This document shows, piece after piece, positions 53,701 to 63,935 of a stretch of DNA of 64,000 nt. Both the position numbers and the translations under genes were made by a program. This DNA is from Parapristionchus giblindavisi. Lineage: Eukaryota > Nematoda > Chromadorea > Rhabditida > Diplogasteridae. Position 1 is the stretch's first letter. Every line of letters begins with the position of its first letter. Where the stretch lies: the NCBI GenBank assembly GCA_943737045.1, contig CALSFV010000294.1:1-64000 (forward strand). Reading direction: 5' to 3'. Below the pieces are notes generated by a model. The model was given only the letters and a program-made list of their open reading frames with translations, made no database searches and was not told the DNA's origin.

Positions 53701-56700
53701 AATTGGTCATCACACTTGGAGCCCACCATAGCACAGTCGAGGAATACCGGTAATCTATTGGAATGGGAAAATTTCTCGGTCGATTCATACCGTACGATCA
53801 CACCAAAACCAACCTTGATCGTCGAATCGATGATTTCATTACTCACCCCACTCTCCACTATGGGGATCGATGGCTGGACCGGCTCATAATGGTGGATGAA
53901 AAGTGGGTCTACTACGATAACAACCACAGGTGAGCCGAGAGGGTTGAAGAACGAGAGACAACACAGGATGCCCCCAAACCTAACCTGCGCCACCAAAAAC
54001 CCATGCCGTCAGTGCGGTGGGGAATGGATGGTGTGATCAGCTGGCAGCTGCCCCCCCCCAGGGCATGACAATTACCAGGTCCAAGTCGTCACACAACTAC
54101 GGAATATGATGAAGGCAGTCGATCTTTCAAGCCAGAAGAACAAAAAAGTATATTATCACCACTATTACCCCCGTCACCATGTCTTCAATAAAGTCAGCCA
54201 GGAACTGGCCGTATATGGATGGATGGTTCTCTCTCACCCCCCGTATTCTCCTGGCTTTGCCCCGTCAGAATACTTGCTTTTCGCAAGCCTGACCCGTGCC
54301 CTTCGAGATAGGACCTTCAAGTCCCGTGGAAATGTCGAGTCTGCACTCAAGCATTACTTTACTTCGCGCCCAGCTTGGTTCTACAAAGAGGGGCACCACA
54401 CATTGACCGAACGTTGGCACTACATAACTTACTTCTGTTTGCTTCGAGAAATAAACGATCGAAAAAGGTGTCAAGACTTTCCCGACAACCTAATATAACT
54501 TACTTCTGTTTGCTTCGAGAAATAAACGATCGAAAAAGGTGTCAAGACTTTCTAATATTATATTTTTTTAAATTAGACATTTTGATGTTCATTTATCGAA
54601 TAAAGTTATAATTGAAAACGTTATTTGTGCAGGGATGGAGTACAAGATGCTCTTGTGGAACATGGACGATCTCGTATTGAAGATATCAAATCATTGTATC
54701 TAGAGATTGTGTACGTTTACTTCTTTATTTAACTATATCTCTTTTTTAATACAGTGATGATCTGTGAATATCATCGACCCATAATGTCCATATGAGTATC
54801 CACATTTTAAAATAAATAGCGTGTGATTACCCGAAAGAAAAAAAAGAATACCATCAATACATGGCCCAATTTTGCACGTCTTCATTCTTTCTTTCACCTT
54901 CACTTTAATTTTTCTTTCCGCACAATATATTGTAACTGTATAACTAACTATAACTATTAGGTTGATTCATAAGTCTTGTCGCATTTTTCCCCTTTAAACA
55001 AATTAAAATAACTTTATCTGGGTAAAAGCAAATCAATCAAAGTAAGCGCCGTCTGCGTCGACACACTTCCTCCAAAGTTCGGGTAGCTTGTGGATGCAGT
55101 GCTCCCAGAAGGACGGCTTCTTGGAGGCAAAGTAGTTGGTCAACCAGATTTCGACCTCCCGCTGATTGTTGAAGTGTACTCCTCCGAGAGTGTGCTGCAT
55201 ACCGGAAAACAAACTGTAATCGCTTGGAGACAAATCGGGGGAGTAGGGCATGTGGGGGTCGATGTTCCAGCCACAGTCTAACAGGGCCTTTTTGGTTGTC
55301 CTTGCCACTTGGTGTCGGGCGCTGTCGTGTTGGAAGTGAAAAACCAGGAAACGGATGGGACCTTGGACTTCAGGGTCAGTAGTTAGCGAGATCATATCGC
55401 GGCGGTAATAGTCGACCCCTGTGGTACCAGCTCCCAATGCACCACTCCCTCTACCACACCACACAGACAGCATGATCGTTTTCTGGTGAAGTTCAGGTTT
55501 GGCGATGGGATTGGACTGCTCCTCTCGATCGACCCACTGAGCCCGGAGGATTAGGTTGTCGTAAAGTATCCACTTTTCATCTCCAGTCATGATCCCGTCG
55601 ATCGAAGCCGTTGTACGAGCGTACGAGAATAGATTCAGGCACTGGTCCGCACGGTTGTCCTTCTGCTTGTCCGACAATCGGTGGGGTCATCATCGACCCA
55701 CCTTCCAGACCTTGCCTAGATCCTGTAGGCCACGAACGATGGTGGGTTGGCTTACCCCAACACTCGTCGCCATATCACGGGTGGTAGCATAGGGGTCAGC
55801 CTGGACGTGCTGCTCCAGCATGTCCTGCTAGGGGTGCCATCCGGACTTGGACGTCGTACTCCCTTTTTCGAAGCGTTTGAACCAACTTTGCACTGTGCAT
55901 TTACTAGTGGCCTTAGTGTAGTATACTACCGCTATACGGGTGTGGACATCGGGTGGTTTGAGCTCGCATAGAAAGAAGAACAACATGAAGTGTCGCTTGT
56001 GCACAAAACTGGGAACGAAAGGTGGAGGCATTTCAGCTACTAGACTCGATGTAGGCACAATTCACTAATACGCTCAAAGAGTAATAGTAGTGACTTATTT
56101 ACTGCCAGAACGAACGGGGTAATTGATAACGTACGACTGAGCAGTGATAGCACAAACACACCCTCCAAAATGCGACAAGACTGATGAATCAACCTAATAA
56201 TATAACTGTGATAAATGCAATACATCATGAATTGTTTTATCACCTTCTTATACAATGTGCGAATTGTTGATCATAGAGATCACCTTGTTTTTGGTGCTTT
56301 GGAAATTGTGTAATTCGTTATGTTTAATATTGAATATAGTGAGCATGAGGACGGTCGTGTACAACCTCGATTCGCATCCGGTTGTTCACCCCTGACTGAT
56401 GTTGGATGGATGCTTGCACCAATACGAAGAGTACTTGATGATGTGCAGTCGAGGTATACTGTAGTATTGTCTTTATTGATTGATCGTCTTCATTTTACTG
56501 GTGGCAAGACTTGTAACCAGAGTTGCCATCCAACTTTGTGACTATAACAATTGAGTAATTGATATTTATATTAATTAAAACTAGTATATTACATACAGTG
56601 AGTCGAACACTATCACATCAACTCACATTGACTCCGTTCGTCTCGCATTGCTATGGTCTCTTCTACTTGCGGTTGAACGTCCATCCGCATGGGCCGCGTA

Positions 56701-59700
56701 TTCGGAACCGGGGGAGATTTACGTACGTACTGCAGAGTGTTTCTTGATGGGTAAGTCTCTCTTCACTTCAATCTACATATTCGTAGCAAGTTATCAAAAA
56801 TAAATCTATATTTGGTATACAGAAAATGTCTGGCAATAGTCAACTAAGAAATTAATATTAAGTGGAACTATATTTATTGCTGTTGTTTTCATTTATTCGA
56901 TTGGTTAATTACTAACAATACTTCGGCAATTCAAATGTGTTTATTCACTGCATTCAAAATGAGGAACTCTGTTTTTTTTTTGCCCGAGCAACAATTTTAT
57001 TTTGCTCTTTTGAACTTTCCCCTCTCCCAATGAAAAACGAACAGTGCTAGCCCAACTTTCGCCCTGGGTGGCATCTATCTATCTATCTATCTATCTATCA
57101 CTATTACAGGTCCATCCATCTTCAATGATGATGTGATCTCTTCATGTTTGGAACGTCTATATGAACATCACTTGTTACCCTCAGCAATAGAAGGTCGTCT
57201 CACAATCCGAATGGCCTCTCGTATCGCCGGACTCGACGTATTCGCTCCATTGTAAGTGAACGTTCTTGTTTGTATTCTTGTCTCTTTAGTGATCACCATT
57301 ACATTTACATGTGTTGAATGGCTGTAGAGTAGAGTTGATCAAGATAATAAAATGTATTTGATATGTATCAGTGGTGGTATGGTATTGGTATTAGTGGTAT
57401 GATTAGCGAGAATATCGATTAGCCTCAAACAGGGTGCGGTGCTAAGAGAATTTGTGTAAATTTTGGAGCGTGTTGGGACGATCGATCAATAATGATTGAA
57501 TACCGTTTCCTTTTACAGTTATGGACAGTTATACTTCTAATCTTTAATTCTTCAGCTATGATGATCTTCTTCGTGCATTTGAACAACATGCACTTGGATC
57601 TCCACTCTTTTCTTCATTCCTCCTCCTACCTGCTTATTTGAATGGATCGATAGCAGACGGATTGCAACTCTCACTTGCTCTGTGGACACCACAAAGAGCA
57701 GTCGTCCGACAGATTACTTTGTCACCAACACAGTGCACGACTGTGGTAAGAATGATTGAACTTCATATTTTACATTTTAGATGCAATTGCGTGTTGATGG
57801 AAGTCACGTGTTTCACATATTCCTTTTCATTGAAAATAACAATCTCAATAAATGTGAATAGAAGAATAGAATGATCTATGTATAATATTATGCTTTCATG
57901 CATCATTCCTCACATCGGCTAAGGAAAGGGCTGTGGAGTCGACGACTGAAATGGAGAATGCGTTGTTTGTTCCATATGCACAGCTGCTTGGTTGCTATCT
58001 CGCTGGTATGATATTATTTGAATTAAATTGTCTTGATTCTAGTATGAGTTGTGTGTAGAACTTATTTGACTTTGGAATATTTAATGTTAAGTAGTACCAA
58101 ACATTCGTTAGCTTTGTGAAATACTGTTTAAATCTTTAATGATTAATAGTATAACTATAGCGATTCGTGACGATCGAGTGGTCCGTGGTCGCAATGACGT
58201 TCTCTTCACATTGGCATCTGATGAACTCGGTCGATTCGTTCGACGGCATACTGTAGGCGGCACAGCAGGATTGGAGGTATACTGTAGTGTACTTTTTCCT
58301 TCATCATATGTCAGTCGTAATTCTATACTATTCAACCAATTCATTGTTTAATTAGAGTATATTTTTTTGCAAATTTGATCTTTGATCTTTGCCTTTTTTA
58401 TTCTAATATGTGTGGTAATAATATATACCCTTTCGTATGGTATATAGTGTCACATTATCTTCGTCTCTCTCATATTAACGTTCTCTTTATCGCCTCTCTT
58501 CCCTATATGAGTGCGCTTGCGAGAGAATCGACTAAGTGCCGGCACAGTAAAAAAATCAAAATTTGGGTATCGGGGTTTTCGAGGGTGCTGATGACGATGG
58601 ACATGTTCATTTTGCACCTAGAGCCACCGTTGAGGCCAGACGACGTCGCGTTGAAATCTCGTTTTTCTACTTGAAAAGTCGTTTCTCTTCACCCGATGGT
58701 GCTAAAATTACAAAACTATGCCCCAAGCTGCAGAATTTCATGGCGATCACGCCTGTCCAATTCATTTTTTACCCAAAATTTTCATAATTTTCATAAGTGG
58801 AATTTCTCTCAACGGCAAAAGTGTGTAATGCAACCTACACAGATCGGATCGGACTGGCTTCAGTATCACATGGAAAAAAATTTCAGCCAATTTGTGCCCG
58901 CGACTTTCGAGAAAATCAACTTTCAGTGTAGTCATTTTGCAGTTGAAATGGAGGCAAGAGGAGAGAGAGTGTGGTGGTGTGAGAGAGCAAAGGAGGTAGA
59001 GGAGGAGACACCCCCTTCCTTTCTATGCGGCTCGCCTCACCTGCCTCTCTGCTCTCTCGCACCACCACACTCTCTCGCCTCTTGCCTCCATTTCAACTGC
59101 AATATGACTACACTGAAAGTTGATTTCCTCGAAAGTCGCGGGCACAAATTGGCTGAAATTTTTTTCATGTGATACTGAAGCCAGTCCGGTCCGATCTGTG
59201 TAGGTTGCATTACACACTTTTGCCGTTGAGAGAAATTCCACTTATAAAAATTATGAAAATTTTGGGTAAAAAATGAATTGGACAGGTGTGATCGCCATGA
59301 AATTCTGCACCTTGGGGCTTAGTTTTGTAATTTTAGCACCATCGGGTGAAGAGAAACTACTTTTCAAGTCGAAAAACGAGATTTCAACGCGACGTCGTCT
59401 GGCCTCAACGGTTGGTCTAGGTTCAAAATGAACATGTCCATCGTCATCAGCACCCTCGAGAACCCCGATACCCAAATTTTGATTTTTTTACTGTGCCGGA
59501 CCCCCACTGGATATGGTCGATTCTTTCGCAAGCGCAGTCATATTCTTATCATTCTCTTCTTATCCTCATAATGTTATTCTTCTCTTCCCTACTCCTTAAT
59601 CTTCTTCTAAACATTTCATTCACAATTATATCTTTATCACCGATTCATTCACAGTTACATCTTTATCACCGTTCTCTCCCTTTTCTTCTTACTGTTGTAT

Positions 59701-59850
59701 GTTAATTAAGTTTAATTACCCAACTTTTTTTGCTTTTGCTGACAACAAAAGATACTCATAATTTTTTGCAGGATCCAGCGAGAGCTCGAGAGTTTGACGC
59801 CCTCGTAGATATTGTGAGACGATCGATGAATGGAAAGATTTCATTCTAAT
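44772..59850 (+). CDS. RPAP1: RNA polymerase II-associated protein 1
   Basis: RPAP1 homologue, which helps RNA polymerase II assembly/nuclear import and Mediator-linked transcription. Fifteen exons join in phase: 44772-44903, 45220-45405, 45520-45630, 51718-51996, 52070-52174, 52386-52618, 52782-52885, 54633-54710, 56340-56453, 56599-56750, 57110-57251, 57556-57745, 57924-58005, 58161-58276 and 59772-59850, about 700 aa, roughly half the human protein. The N-terminal motif RPCQTDTEEDILRMQDEF matches the family start (RPKPGESEVDLL..). Across exons 4-5, ENEERLKRMSNDELERARME then LDPALLSWLKDRHKRR is the RPAP1-N domain. The C-terminal exons (SPLFSSFLLLPAYLNGSIAD; LSLALWTPQRAVVRQITLS) match the RPAP1 C-terminal region. 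Introns 3, 7, 8 and 14 carry transposons. No frame damage was seen. Confidence 0.93.
45829..45991. mobile_element. hAT-like MITE, CATAGGTCGAA family, copy 3
   Basis: 163 bp, starting CATAGGTCGAA and ending TTCGACCTATG, flanked by the exact 8-bp duplication ACGCCCGA (45821-45828, 45992-45999). It contains two of the ccggtcaggttttt tandem units and so is shorter than the copies at 4754 and 12678. It lies in RPAP1 intron 3. Confidence 0.9.
46452..47294 (-). repeat. LTR (3' LTR of the element)
   Basis: 843-bp terminal repeat, matching 50706-51548. On the element strand it begins TGTAGCGAAAT and ends CATTACA. A short inverted repeat gtagcgatttcgctac lies at its element-5' edge. Confidence 0.92.
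47457..47645. mobile_element. 189-bp hairpin MITE nested in the LTR element
   Basis: Near-perfect palindrome. CACTCACAGAAA at the left and TTTCTGTGAGTG at the right, with arms of about 85 bp containing tgtaccctgtgcaccaaacac-like sequence, and TA on both sides, as in Tc1/mariner-type insertions. It inserted in the 3' untranslated part of the LTR element, downstream of the gag ORF. Confidence 0.85.
47757..50336 (-). CDS. gag-protease polyprotein of the BEL-type element
   Basis: An uninterrupted 859-aa ORF. Residues about 1-160 are a Gln/Asn/Lys-rich gag start. About 165-350 match the retro-element gag-associated domain (DUF1759-like: LPTLTIPKFNGYNRAEYKTF; YLKEALEALKEEYGNEEE). About 430-500 have Cys/His knuckles (CVYCEKHPNPSSCKK; CPLCLSSDHIKTCGMACSIC). 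About 555-600 hold the aspartic protease active site DILLDTGAEMTLIS. The region after FGLVMGGTSNEVV, where the junction to reverse transcriptase normally follows, ends in an acidic tail (DVSDDDSDDDEQTD) and a stop. The intact frame implies selection or recent age. Pol would have to come from an autonomous relative. Confidence 0.92.
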   Translation of the reverse strand: MKNTNQSTYKSYYDKLKSARVNVIAHFDQLKQHLINIVSCKSMTNHEDLGVEVDKSEIDIRVNLSILQSQTNSLESKLNAISDPQVKAQEDGLFSMILRGYDNNGLPLDPSDLSILVDKQLAIVRMALKNNSETIIRNLKIKNVATSIKEEDEFLDASESPSVTKPRHVPLPTLTIPKFNGYNRAEYKTFIKLFQSLIMKRDNLIDTERHLYLEGFLEGDALKVIKPYPNDGSYLKEALEALKEEYGNEEETSSQVYQSIHRIKAKSNYPNDQIDLARELLALVQQLQGDGEQSHLSCLLIIEKFAPQYRRKLHEANQNKDAVATLKYLIKHIRSEIQLDLASGTTTEFSEIKDIRSNNKSNSFYRNPSYQPQRNIDFFTPESSTVPPFNQYSNQSYPHFTPHINQSFNVIPEQQFNQNQSQFQPENKPFIQYIKCVYCEKHPNPSSCKKVPIIKDRVQIVEKKKLCPLCLSSDHIKTCGMACSICQGPHHDSICFKNMQRPERAGQFAVTQTSTPSQSISNAHRLLTVRAAVLDPTQEFHTDPIDPNMSHNSQEIDILLDTGAEMTLISKDIVEKMNLEKIGTKHLSLSLATGIEKEAQSYDVVKLKVQSINNDSINSPNVHTIKAVVIDSSVTGPIQVRRLSKADVGYIKKHKLRLADSPNRDGSIIPQLLLGVDDTLSILHNLSTHTLPSGLKLHDSAFGLVMGGTSNEVVCQEQQLNIHQLSILSNDDDDENYVRPEDDPAFIRRMEQFMQINTIWDVSDDDSDDDEQTDNPTLLHIRATEVNDSKSDPSLSDTSSIHIHPNHNTDHLRTSNELKDRMVYAEDQTEMMKGRGVQSVSTASLRFDGVDANSVSPIH
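50494..50661 (-). repeat. three copies of a ~24-bp motif in the LTR element leader
   Basis: The sequence cctatatcgtctgcgaagta followed by gg occurs at about 50494-50517, 50579-50603 and 50637-50661, in the leader between the 5' LTR and the gag start. The intervening bases vary but also share ggattcgga-like stretches, so this is a degraded tandem array with unit lengths of about 60-85 bp. Confidence 0.85.
50706..51548 (-). repeat. LTR (5' LTR of the element)
   Basis: 843-bp terminal repeat identical in length to 46452-47294, carrying the promoter of the minus-strand element. Followed on the element strand by TGGTGCATACGG, a candidate tRNA primer-binding site. Confidence 0.92.
53284..54493 (+). 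mobile_element. mariner-like transposon, second lineage, inactive
   Basis: Terminal repeats TTAGGTTGTCGGGAAAGTC and GACTTTCCCGACAACCTAA, with TA on both sides. The transposase is broken into frames: VDEKWVYYDNNH near 53893, a region ending at SHPPYSPGFAPSEYLLFASL near 54230-54290, and HYFTSRPAWFYKEG. The third catalytic Asp position reads Glu (APSE) and SPDL reads SPGF, with frameshifts, so it is dead. The repeat sequences differ from those of the 11411/54957 family. It lies in RPAP1 intron 7. Confidence 0.85.
54424..54550. repeat. 70-bp tandem duplication of the mariner 3' end
   Basis: The stretch taacttacttctgtttgctt through gtcaagacttt occurs at 54424-54480 and again at 54494-54550, directly after the transposon end. 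The second copy stops just before the cccgacaacctaa terminal bases, so the duplication joins the outside flank to an internal position of the transposon tail. Confidence 0.88.
54957..56197 (-). mobile_element. mariner transposon, partly intact transposase
   Basis: Terminal repeats TTAGGTTGATTCATAAGTC and the matching right end, TA on both sides, same family as 11411-12666. The minus-strand frame 55677-55033 keeps 214 aa of the catalytic half with all three motifs: TGDEKWILYDN, FQHDSARHQVARTTKK and PYSPDLSPSDYSLF. The N-terminal half (VYYTKATSKCTVQSWFKRFE near 55970-55870) lies in another frame with a stop between, so the full enzyme is not encoded. It is in RPAP1 intron 8. Confidence 0.9.
57074..57099. 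repeat. (ATCT)n microsatellite
   Basis: Six uninterrupted tetranucleotide units immediately upstream of the acceptor of RPAP1 exon 11. They contribute to its pyrimidine-rich tract. Confidence 0.9.
58508..59540. mobile_element. ~1-kb foldback element
   Basis: Inverted arms of about 480-500 bp around a short spacer near 59010. Outer ends are tgagtgcgcttgcgagagaa and the near-complement ttctttcgcaagcgcagtca, followed inwards by ccggcacagtaaaaaaatca and its complement. TA dinucleotides abut both ends. Open frames in the arms mirror each other (for example 58563-58787 and 59475-59251) and reflect the palindrome rather than genes. It lies in RPAP1 intron 14. Confidence 0.8.
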
Positions 59851-61196
59851 CAATAATATTGATTGATAATTCACTTATAATTTCGTTATTTGTTCACTCC
59901 AATATCTTCGAGCAATTGAACTGTTGTTACTTTGTTATATCATTGTAGAGATTAATCAATCGATAATCTACCGATTCGTTGTATTCTATCTACAGTATAT
60001 CATATAACTAGATGTACATGTTTCATTCATCTTCATCTGTGGTAATCCGTTAGTGAGTACAGTATCATGTATTCATTTTGATCCCGTTGTTTTTTCATCC
60101 TTTAATCTTTGATCTCTCATCTCGTTCATTTTTCTTTTCGGAACGGTGGATAAAAGAGTCGATGTCTAAGGCTTTTGGAACTTAAAAAAAAATCACATCG
60201 CTGAACATTATCTGAAACAGCACAGCCAAACGCACGTTTGAAAATGGCATAACATTTCATTTTAACTACTTTTTTACAAATGATAACCAGCCTTAGTAGG
60301 CGTATTATATGGTTGGCTGAGTTTTGAACTATTGAGTGAATTTTTCTGAGATGTAGTTGTTCAAGAAGAACTACATGTAATTGATTTACTTTTTAACTTA
60401 AAAAGACCTACGATTAAGACATGTAATAAAGCTATTAGGAAGAGAGTTACAAACATTTACAAAACGATTTAAAAGAAATGAGAGAAACGAGTGGATCTTC
60501 TAATGTAATTGTGTCTACGGGAATGTCTAGATGACAATTTCATAAGAAAGAAGGGATTCTATTTTTGTTTCGAATATCTCTTAATTGGTTATCGTACTTC
60601 TATATTATCCTGATTATGATATTGAACAGAAAAAACAAAAAAGTCATAAGTGATACATTTCAGACTAAAAATCAGCATCTCAATATATAGAAGGTTCGAG
60701 TTTTTACGTGACTAAACTAGCCAGTCAGAACTAGATCACGAATAGAAAAACAATTTTCTCTAAAATTGTAGATGCTCGGAATACCTGAAAAATAATCCGA
60801 GCTTAAAGTTCGTTATTGCACCAGGCTAGGAGCGAATTAATGAATTGGAAAGATAAATATTTATGTTGAATCAACACTATCAAGAACTCAAAGTACCTTG
60901 GAACTCATATTATTTTTCCCTATTTCATTTAATTTTTATGTTTTGTTGATTGTGTCTTATAGTGCGCTGAAGTGAAGTCTTTCTATCCTATTATTTTGTT
61001 CATATGTATCATTCACTCATTAGATATCAATTCTCGATCTTTATCATCGATAACCTCATTATATTATTATGATTGATGATACTATCATCATTGATCAATG
61101 AACTGGATTATTAGAGAGATCATCTGATTACAGAGATATCCCCTATATAAAGATCCGTATCTACCATTCGGATCTATCAGACTTACGCTGTTTACC
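59851..61196. other. intergenic, no gene recognised
   Basis: 3' flank of RPAP1 and promoter side of the next gene. A TATA-like tatataaag at 61144-61152 lies about 45 nt before the ATG at 61197. No exon or bounded repeat was supported. Confidence 0.5.
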
Positions 61197-62611
61197 ATGA
61201 TCGCCCCATCCATAGTGATTCCATGTCTTATTGGTCTAGTAGCCAGTCAAAGAGGAGGACCAATTCGATATGAAGGAGATGGTCCTGAATGGAATAATAA
61301 TGGAAGAGGATACGATAATCGAGATAATGGAAATTGGAATAATGGTCAGTATTCAGTATTGATATTTATTTTATAAATTTAAGAAAAAAGAATAGACTTT
61401 CTATTTTTTTAAAAATTTAAAAATATGTAAAATCAGACCTCAGCAAGCGAAAAGACCGTTGTCCAATGTAGGTGGCTTCAACAACGGTGGTCGACCCAAT
61501 CGATATGACGATAGACGATACAACAACAACAACAATAATAATGGATTCTATAATAATAACAACGGATTAAATGTCAATGGCCCGATCTTTTACGAAGGTG
61601 ATGGACCTCAATCATACAATGGATTTGGAGGAAATAATGCGATCGATATTGGACAATCAGAAGCCATGGTGAATATCACTTAAAATATTTCTTGTTCATC
61701 AAAATGCAGCATTGATGGAAGAGTAACTGAAACATTGGTCATCGTAGTTCGAACACTTTCCAATTTAATCTTATATTTTCGCCAGTTGTTTAATATCGAT
61801 TTCTGTTGCGAAAAATAATTTTCAGGAAACGGCTTGGAGAGCTGCGCAATATATCAGTAGACGGTCACAATATCCCGTAATGCCATCTCAGGTTTGATTC
61901 ATATTTATTTTTACACTGTCCAATGGTTCAAATGATTGTCTATTACATGGACTGATTATAGATCATATCAGCTCAACGAATTGGTCGAAATAACGAGGTA
62001 GAAGTACTCTTCGTAGACGCTAACTGTAATGGAGTACGTCTCAACTATTGATTAAATAATTAATTATTAAATTTACTAAAGTTGAAATAATTATGTTTGC
62101 ATTGACAGGTAAACAGCAACAAATATACTGGAAAGATCGGAGTATCCGCCATCCAATCCAATAACTTCAATAATAACAATGATCAACTGAACATTGCACC
62201 GAATGAATGTCTTGCACGACCACTCGGATCCAGATATGTATGCTATAATAATAATATTTTATCATTTCTTACAGAGAGATTGCTAATTTGACGAACAATT
62301 AGAAAGATGAAAACGTTAAAATAAAATATGAAGAAATGGTGTATCCACTGCAATTACTTGATCACAGCGGGAGCTTTCGAACGAAACAACAAAAAGTGAA
62401 ACAACAAAAAAAACTATATTATTTTATTATTTTTATAACACATTAAGCTCCTTCACTTGCCACATTCTATCAGTTTTTTCAAGAAAAAAATGAAATCTTT
62501 CCATTGCAGATCTATCGAGTAAGTGAGGAACGCGGTGGACGAGGAAATATTAACGTCCTCAAAGTTCGTGACGTTCGACTTGGAGAAATAATCACACCGA
62601 AATTAGGATGA
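61197..62611 (+). CDS. secreted Asn-rich protein with cystatin-like core, paralogue 1
   Basis: Six exons: 61197-61344, 61472-61668, 61826-61891, 61962-62033, 62109-62237 and 62510-62611, in phase, about 237 aa. A signal peptide is predicted (MIAPSIVIPCLIGLVASQRG). An Asn/Gly-rich low-complexity segment with a run of seven Asn follows (residues about 30-110). Exons 3-6 encode a compact region: ETAWRAAQYISRRSQYPVMP, then IISAQRIGRNNEVEVLFVDA, then NCNG..NECLARPLG. The helix, strand-turn-strand and two spaced cysteines resemble a type-2 cystatin fold. The inhibitory QxVxG loop is not clearly conserved (QRIGR). The function is unknown; a secreted protease-inhibitor-like or structural protein is possible. 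It is a tandem paralogue of the next gene. Confidence 0.7.
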
Positions 62612-63005
62612 TCACATCGTTTACTTTTGAAAAGTTTAATATAGAATAAATATAATATAATTTCTAAAGTACTCTATGTTGATCTATGATACGTATTCAT
62701 TAGCACAAATACAGTGAGAAAGTGAAAGTCACTATAATGATAACCCAATTTCGTTCTTAGAACAACACCAAATATGATCCCTCAAGGCAGTTTATGAATG
62801 AGTCAACGTAGTTTTCTTTTTGTCCATTTGATCAGTGACATTGTGTGTCTTTTCACAAGTTCTAAAGATGGCTGCGCCGGCTAAGAGAGAACATGTATAA
62901 CTGAGAGAGTGTTGAATGTAGATCGTTTGATCGCCGAACTGATACTACCAGGGAGCATCTTTATAAGCGATGAACTCTCCATCATTTCAAGTGTGACCAC
63001 CAGAG
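62612..63005. other. intergenic spacer between tandem paralogues
   Basis: 394 nt, with no exon. Presumably it contains the 3' end of the first gene and the promoter of the second. A TATA-like ttataagcg lies at 62961-62969, about 40 nt before the ATG. Confidence 0.5.
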
Positions 63006-63935
63006 ATGTTAACGGTTGTGGTTCTTACGTCCCTCGTCGGGGCTGCTTTTGCCCAATGGTCTTCTCCATTCGGTTCAACAACTCTCACTTCATGGGGAAG
63101 TGGAAATGGTTGGTCTGATGTGAGTAACTTCGGCAACAACAACCAAGGAGAGGCATGGGTGAGTACAGTTTACCCTTACCAGACTCTCAGACTCTATCAC
63201 ATATTTACGTTCTAGGTTAATAGTGAGTATATATGTAGTATGAAGTAGTCTGAGCTGATTAAAAACGAATGGTGGGTCTAATCAGTGGATTTATTCTAGG
63301 ATATTGCTTGGAGAGCGGCCAAAGAAGAGATCAACGATAGATTCAATCGTCAATCAAGATATCCTCTTATCCCTACTCAGGTAAACGATTTGATATATGT
63401 AGATAGATATGTCCAAGATAATAGATATCTCTTCCGTAATCACATTCACTTAATGTCCATGATTATTAGTGACTTTTAAGCTATCATGGGGGTTTTATGT
63501 ATACATATGAAACGAATCGTAATGTAACGATGAACTGTTTCAGTTACACGTTTCATTCTTTTCATATGCGTTTATTAATAGTTATATTCATTCATAGATT
63601 CTTCGTGCCCACAAACACGGTCGTGACATCGAAATGGAAGTACTCTACAGTGAAGCGGACTGCACAGTAAGTTCGAAATTTCTAATAGCTGTTATATCTA
63701 AAAAAGATTTTTGAAAAAGGAGCACATTTGCGATGTCTTCACGATCAAATTATGGCCTGTTCTATTCATATCCTTCTAGGGTTTCAACTTTGGCGGTATT
63801 GGTGGTTTCGGAGGCAATGGAGGCTTTGGCGGCAACGGAGGATTCGGAGGAAACCGCGGCGGTTTTGGCGGCAATAACCAATGGAGTGTCGTGTCGCCCA
63901 ACAACTGCAGAGCTCGCCTTCTTGGTAACAGAGCT
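63006..63935 (+). CDS. secreted Gly-rich protein with cystatin-like core, paralogue 2 (3' end outside window)
   Basis: Readable exons 63006-63158, 63300-63380, 63598-63666 and 63780-63935; a donor at 63936 shows that the gene continues past the window. It starts MLTVVVLTSLVGAAFAQWSS, a clear signal peptide. Exons 2-3 (DIAWRAAKEEINDRFNRQSR; YPLIPTQILRAHKHGRDIEM; EVLYSEADC) align with exons 3-4 of the upstream paralogue. Exon 4 inserts a Phe-Gly-Gly-Asn repeat before NNCRARLLGNRA, equivalent to NECLARPLGSRY. The homologous core is thus conserved while the low-complexity insert moved and changed composition. Function unknown. Confidence 0.7.

Noticed and set aside
58563..59475. Mirrored open frames in the 58.5-59.5 kb palindrome
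   Set aside because: The same sequence is read on both arms. They lie in an RPAP1 intron and lack any recognisable motif.
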